From: Aeromicrobium sp. Root236
GTDB lineage: Bacteria; Actinomycetota; Actinomycetes; Propionibacteriales; Nocardioidaceae
Length of the DNA stretch: 64,000 nt
NCBI RefSeq assembly: GCF_001428805.1
Contig: NZ_LMIS01000001.1
Span: 62,001-126,000, forward strand
Direction: 5' to 3'
This document shows, one piece after another, positions 61,226 to 64,000 of this stretch. The first letter of the stretch is position 1; every line of letters begins with the position of its first letter. Made by a program: the position numbers and the translations under genes. The notes below the pieces were generated by a model. It did not search any database. It was not told the origin of the DNA and saw only the letters and a list, made by a program, of their open reading frames with translations.

Positions 61226-61951
61226 ATGAGCATCGGCAAGCGCATCGCCCGGATCTTCCGTTCGCGGCGTTTTCGCGGCGATGACGTCGAGGCTCTCAAG
61301 GACAAGCTTGACGAGACCTATCGCACCCAGACGGCGCTGCTTCAGCAGGTGCGTCGCGGCGTCGCGGACGTCGCGACGAGCCGCAAGCGGGTCGAGATCC
61401 AGCTGGCTGCGCTCGACCAGCAGGCTGCCCAGCTCGACGACGAGGCCCGCCAGGCCGTGGCCCAGGGCAACGACGACGAGGCCCGGGCGATCCTCACCCG
61501 CAAGGTGACGCTCGAGAAGGCCGCCGCCGACCTCAAGGCCCGGCACGCCGACCTCGAGTCCGAGGAGGCCAAGCTGGAGGCGACCGAGCTCAAGGTCGCG
61601 CAGGAGGTCGAGGACTTCCGCGTCCGCAAGGACACCTTGGCGGCGCGGCACACCGCAGCTGCCGCACGCGCCGAGATCAACAGCGCTTCTCGCGGCATCA
61701 ACTCCTCGGTGAGCGACGTCGGACAGGCCGTCGAGTCGGCCGAACGCCGTACCCGTGAGCTCGAGGCCACGGCCGACGCGGTCGACGAGCTGGTCGCCGA
61801 CGGCATCATCAGCAAGCCCGGCGAGAGCGCCGACGAGGCGCAGCGCCGGCAGTTCGACACCGCGCTCGACAGCGCCGAGGTCGACCGACAGCTCGAGCAG
61901 ATCACCACCCCCAGGAAGGACGACGATGGCTCGAACCCGGTTCAGAGGTGA
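61226..61951 (+). CDS. pspA: PspA/IM30 family membrane-stress protein
   Basis: A 241-residue coiled-coil protein. KRIARIFRSRRFRGDDVEAL at the start would bind anionic membranes; long charged helices cover about 20-200. PspA/IM30 proteins assemble on damaged membranes and help keep the proton gradient. It overlaps the next gene, htpX, by 26 bases. The trio PspA-HtpX-PspAB is a recognised actinobacterial envelope-stress arrangement. Confidence 0.92.
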   Translation: MSIGKRIARIFRSRRFRGDDVEALKDKLDETYRTQTALLQQVRRGVADVATSRKRVEIQLAALDQQAAQLDDEARQAVAQGNDDEARAILTRKVTLEKAAADLKARHADLESEEAKLEATELKVAQEVEDFRVRKDTLAARHTAAAARAEINSASRGINSSVSDVGQAVESAERRTRELEATADAVDELVADGIISKPGESADEAQRRQFDTALDSAEVDRQLEQITTPRKDDDGSNPVQR

Positions 61952-62828
61952 CAGCGGACTGACGCTGCGGATGGGCGGTGTGGGACTCGGTCTCGGCGCC
62001 CTCTACGTCGCGTTCGGTGCAATCCTCTACACCCTCACTCCGCTCGGCTCCTTCGGAATCGTCATCGTCCTCGGCATCGCCTGGGGGCAGTGGTACTTCT
62101 CGGACTCCCTGGCGCTCAAGTCGATGGGCGCCAAGGTCGTCGAGCCCGAGCAGGCGCCCGAGCTGCACGCGATGATCGACCGCTTGTGCGCGCTCGCCGA
62201 CATGCCCAAGCCGCGGGTGGCCGTCGCGGAGACCGACATGCCCAACGCGTTCGCGACCGGCCGATCGCCCAAGCACTCGTCGGTCTGCGTGACGACCGGC
62301 ATCATGCAACGCCTCGACGCCGACGAGCTCGAGGGTGTGCTCGCGCACGAGCTGTCCCACGTCGCCAACCGGGACGTCACGGTCATGACCGTCGCCTCGT
62401 CGATCGGACTGCTCGCCGGGTTCATCACCCGCTGGGGCATGTACGCCGGCAACATCTTCGGCAGCCGCAACAACAAGAACAGCGGCGCGGTGTTCCTGGT
62501 CGTGTTCCTCGTCAGCATGATCGTCTACTTCGTGAGCTTCGTCCTGACCCGCTCGCTGTCGCGCTACCGCGAGCTCAGCGCCGACCGGAGCGGCGCGTAC
62601 CTGACCGGCCGGCCGTCCAAGCTGTCGTCGGCGCTGGTCAAGATCTCCGGCGACATGGCGCGCATCCCCAACCGCGACCTCCGCGAGGGCCAGGCGATCA
62701 GTGCGTTCTTCTTCGCGCCGGCCATCAACCGGGAGTCGATCGGCGCGTTGTTCTCCACGCACCCGCCGCTGCAGCAGCGCCTCGACCAGCTCGCCAAGGT
62801 CAGCGCCGAGCTGTCCGAGCAGGGCTAG
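61926..62828 (+). CDS. htpX: HtpX-type membrane zinc metalloprotease (M48)
   Basis: A 300-residue integral membrane protease. Helices at about 18-38 and 40-58, catalytic HELSH (H141, E142, H145) and third ligand Glu in RYRELSADRSGAYL, with two further helices between (about 155-170 and 185-205). It degrades misfolded membrane proteins. ATG 61926 begins MARTRFRGDSGL and lies within the end of pspA, so expression is coupled. Stop is 5 bases before the pspAB start. Confidence 0.94.
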   Translation: MARTRFRGDSGLTLRMGGVGLGLGALYVAFGAILYTLTPLGSFGIVIVLGIAWGQWYFSDSLALKSMGAKVVEPEQAPELHAMIDRLCALADMPKPRVAVAETDMPNAFATGRSPKHSSVCVTTGIMQRLDADELEGVLAHELSHVANRDVTVMTVASSIGLLAGFITRWGMYAGNIFGSRNNKNSGAVFLVVFLVSMIVYFVSFVLTRSLSRYRELSADRSGAYLTGRPSKLSSALVKISGDMARIPNRDLREGQAISAFFFAPAINRESIGALFSTHPPLQQRLDQLAKVSAELSEQG

Positions 62829-62833
62829 GCGTC

Positions 62834-63403
62834 GTGGGCATCTTCGACTCGATCCTCGGCCGCACCAAGCCGCCGCAGGCCGACCTCGACGTGCTGTTCG
62901 CCGTGCCGCAGGCCGCGCTGTCGCTGCAGGCCGCGGGCTTCGCGGTCTCGGGCTCCGGCTCGGTGTGCTTCCGCGACGTCGAGGGTGCCGCCGACGACAC
63001 CGTGATGGCGGACGCCGAGAAGCTCATCACCACGACCGCAGGTGCCACGGTGACCCGCAGCTCGGACCGGTTCGGGTTCCACTGGCTCACCGTCACGCGT
63101 ACCGACAAGGACGTCTCCGGGCTCGTCACCGACCTGCACGCCGTCAACAGCTCGCTCGCCGATGCCGGGTTCGGCTCCGCGTTGCTGTGCTCGACGATCG
63201 GCTTCACCACGCCTGACGCGGCACCGCTCGCACTGGTCTACCTCTACAAGCGCGGAACGTTCTACCCGTTCGTCCCGCTCGAAGGCGAGAAGCGTGACAA
63301 CGCCCTCGAGCTGCAGGTGCGCGGCGTCGTCGGGGAGGACGTGCCGATCGAGCCCGACCTGACCAAGTGGCTCGCGATCTGGGGCGCTCCCGGTCTCGGC
63401 TGA
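62834..63403 (+). CDS. pspAB: PspA-associated protein PspAB
   Basis: A 189-residue protein starting GIFDSILGRTK and containing FGFHWLTVTR and YLYKRGTFYPFVP, which match the PspAB family encoded with PspA and HtpX in actinobacteria. Soluble; role is to partner the PspA system. GTG 62834 is the first start after htpX; in-frame sequence upstream is antisense or overlap. Family assignment rests on both motifs and neighbours. Confidence 0.88.
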   Translation: MGIFDSILGRTKPPQADLDVLFAVPQAALSLQAAGFAVSGSGSVCFRDVEGAADDTVMADAEKLITTTAGATVTRSSDRFGFHWLTVTRTDKDVSGLVTDLHAVNSSLADAGFGSALLCSTIGFTTPDAAPLALVYLYKRGTFYPFVPLEGEKRDNALELQVRGVVGEDVPIEPDLTKWLAIWGAPGLG

Positions 63404-63429
63404 CGATCCCGCCGCGATAGGTTGGACGG

Positions 63430-64000
63430 GTGACGTTCGACACCCTTTCCAGTGACCAGATCCAGGCTCTCCTCGACGAGCAGACCGCGGCCTACGAGAC
63501 GCTCAAGGCCTCAGGGCTCAAGCTCGACCTGACGCGCGGCAAGCCGTCGCCGGCGCAGCTCGACCTGTCCAACGAGCTGCTGTCGATGCCCGGGCCGGAC
63601 TTCACCGACGCGGCCGGCACCGACACCCGCAACTACGGCGGCCTCACCGGGTTGACCGAGCTGCGGGAGATCTTCGCGCCGATCATGCAGGTGCCCGTCG
63701 ACCAGGTCGTCGCCGGCGACAACGCGAGTCTCGCGATGATGCACGACAACCTCGTGTTCGCGCTGTTCCACGGCGTCGCCGACTCCGAGCAGCCGTGGGG
63801 GGTCGAGGAGGCGGTCAAGTTCATCTGCCCCGTGCCCGGCTACGACCGGCACTTCGCCCTGCTCGAGGAGTACGGCATCGAGATGCTGCCGGTCGACCTG
63901 CTCGACGACGGACCGGACGTCGCGGCCGTGCGCGAGCTGGTCAAGGACCCGGCGGTCAAGGGCATGTGGCTCGTCCCGACCTACAGCAACCCGACGGGGG
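63430..64000 (+). CDS. aspartate aminotransferase, AspC/Rv3722c type, N-terminal part
   Basis: The first 190 residues of a PLP enzyme; the gene runs off the window. LKLDLTRGKPSPAQLDLSN, GTDTRNYGGLTGL, AGDNASLAMMHDN and CPVPGYDRHFALLEEYGIEM closely follow the M. tuberculosis aspartate aminotransferase Rv3722c family (PF12897). It transfers amino groups between aspartate and 2-oxoglutarate, thereby distributing nitrogen from glutamate. The PLP-binding Lys is beyond the edge. GTG start 26 bases after pspAB. Confidence 0.92.
   Translation, partial: MTFDTLSSDQIQALLDEQTAAYETLKASGLKLDLTRGKPSPAQLDLSNELLSMPGPDFTDAAGTDTRNYGGLTGLTELREIFAPIMQVPVDQVVAGDNASLAMMHDNLVFALFHGVADSEQPWGVEEAVKFICPVPGYDRHFALLEEYGIEMLPVDLLDDGPDVAAVRELVKDPAVKGMWLVPTYSNPTG

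Noticed and set aside
1-64000. CRISPR arrays, prophage, integrases, transposases, tRNA or rRNA genes
   Set aside because: No periodic repeat-spacer pattern, phage structural or recombinase motifs, tRNA cloverleaf with CCA/TTC landmarks or rRNA segments were found on reading both strands.

Overview
The window is about 70% G+C and almost entirely coding, with many GTG starts, Shine-Dalgarno sites of the AGGAGG type, a WhiB regulator, DUF4191, DUF3043 and DUF2510 proteins, and a two-domain RNase H/phosphatase. That combination says Actinomycetota. Gene content, and a striking excess of the hexamer CGTACG, make Nocardioidaceae (Aeromicrobium or Nocardioides-like) my best guess; this is inference. 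No tRNA, rRNA operon, CRISPR array, prophage or insertion sequence is visible, and no gene-free stretch exceeds 300 bases.

Region 1 (1-13 kb): start of a GAPDH gene behind a TetR gene; a PrmC-like methyltransferase; a lipoprotein; a RecQ helicase fused to a phosphoribosyltransferase-like tail; an iron-uptake pair efeO-efeB followed by a secreted phosphoesterase; and the nif3 - zinc ribbon - RNase H/phosphatase operon (Rv2230c-Rv2228c order).

Region 2 (13-16 kb): a manganese-responsive yybP-ykoY riboswitch on the minus strand drives a GDT1/UPF0016 Mn exporter, an ArsB/SLC13-like permease and yaaA. The RNase P RNA gene rnpB diverges from it.

Region 3 (16-29.4 kb): small membrane proteins, aldo/keto reductase, map, panB, nadE, a membrane protein/wHTH pair behind a repeat-studded promoter, glnA2 and glnE.

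Region 4 (29.4-45.8 kb): an accessory block lying between glnE and glnA1, which are neighbours in Mycobacterium tuberculosis. It holds a six-gene minus-strand operon (ferredoxin reductase, fatty-acid desaturase, a 71-residue helical protein, a cyclopropane-fatty-acid-synthase-like methyltransferase, WhiB, TfoX) facing a TetR gene; two TetR/dehydrogenase divergent pairs with clear palindromic operators; an M48 protease; an 880-residue membrane hydrolase; and an SGNH hydrolase.

Region 5 (46-64 kb): conserved nitrogen and lipoate metabolism. glnA1 sits behind a textbook four-half-site GlnR box. It is followed by the RDD protein, DUF4191, lipA, lipB, the SDR39U1-like protein, the E2 acyltransferase (sucB/dlaT) and lpd, matching M. 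tuberculosis Rv2220-Rv2215 order, then pepA, gcvT, a PspA-HtpX-PspAB membrane-stress module, and the start of an AspC-type aminotransferase. LipA and LipB make and attach the lipoyl groups used by the E2 protein, and Lpd reoxidises them. GlnE adenylylates GlnA1 at its conserved Tyr; GlnA2 lacks that Tyr.
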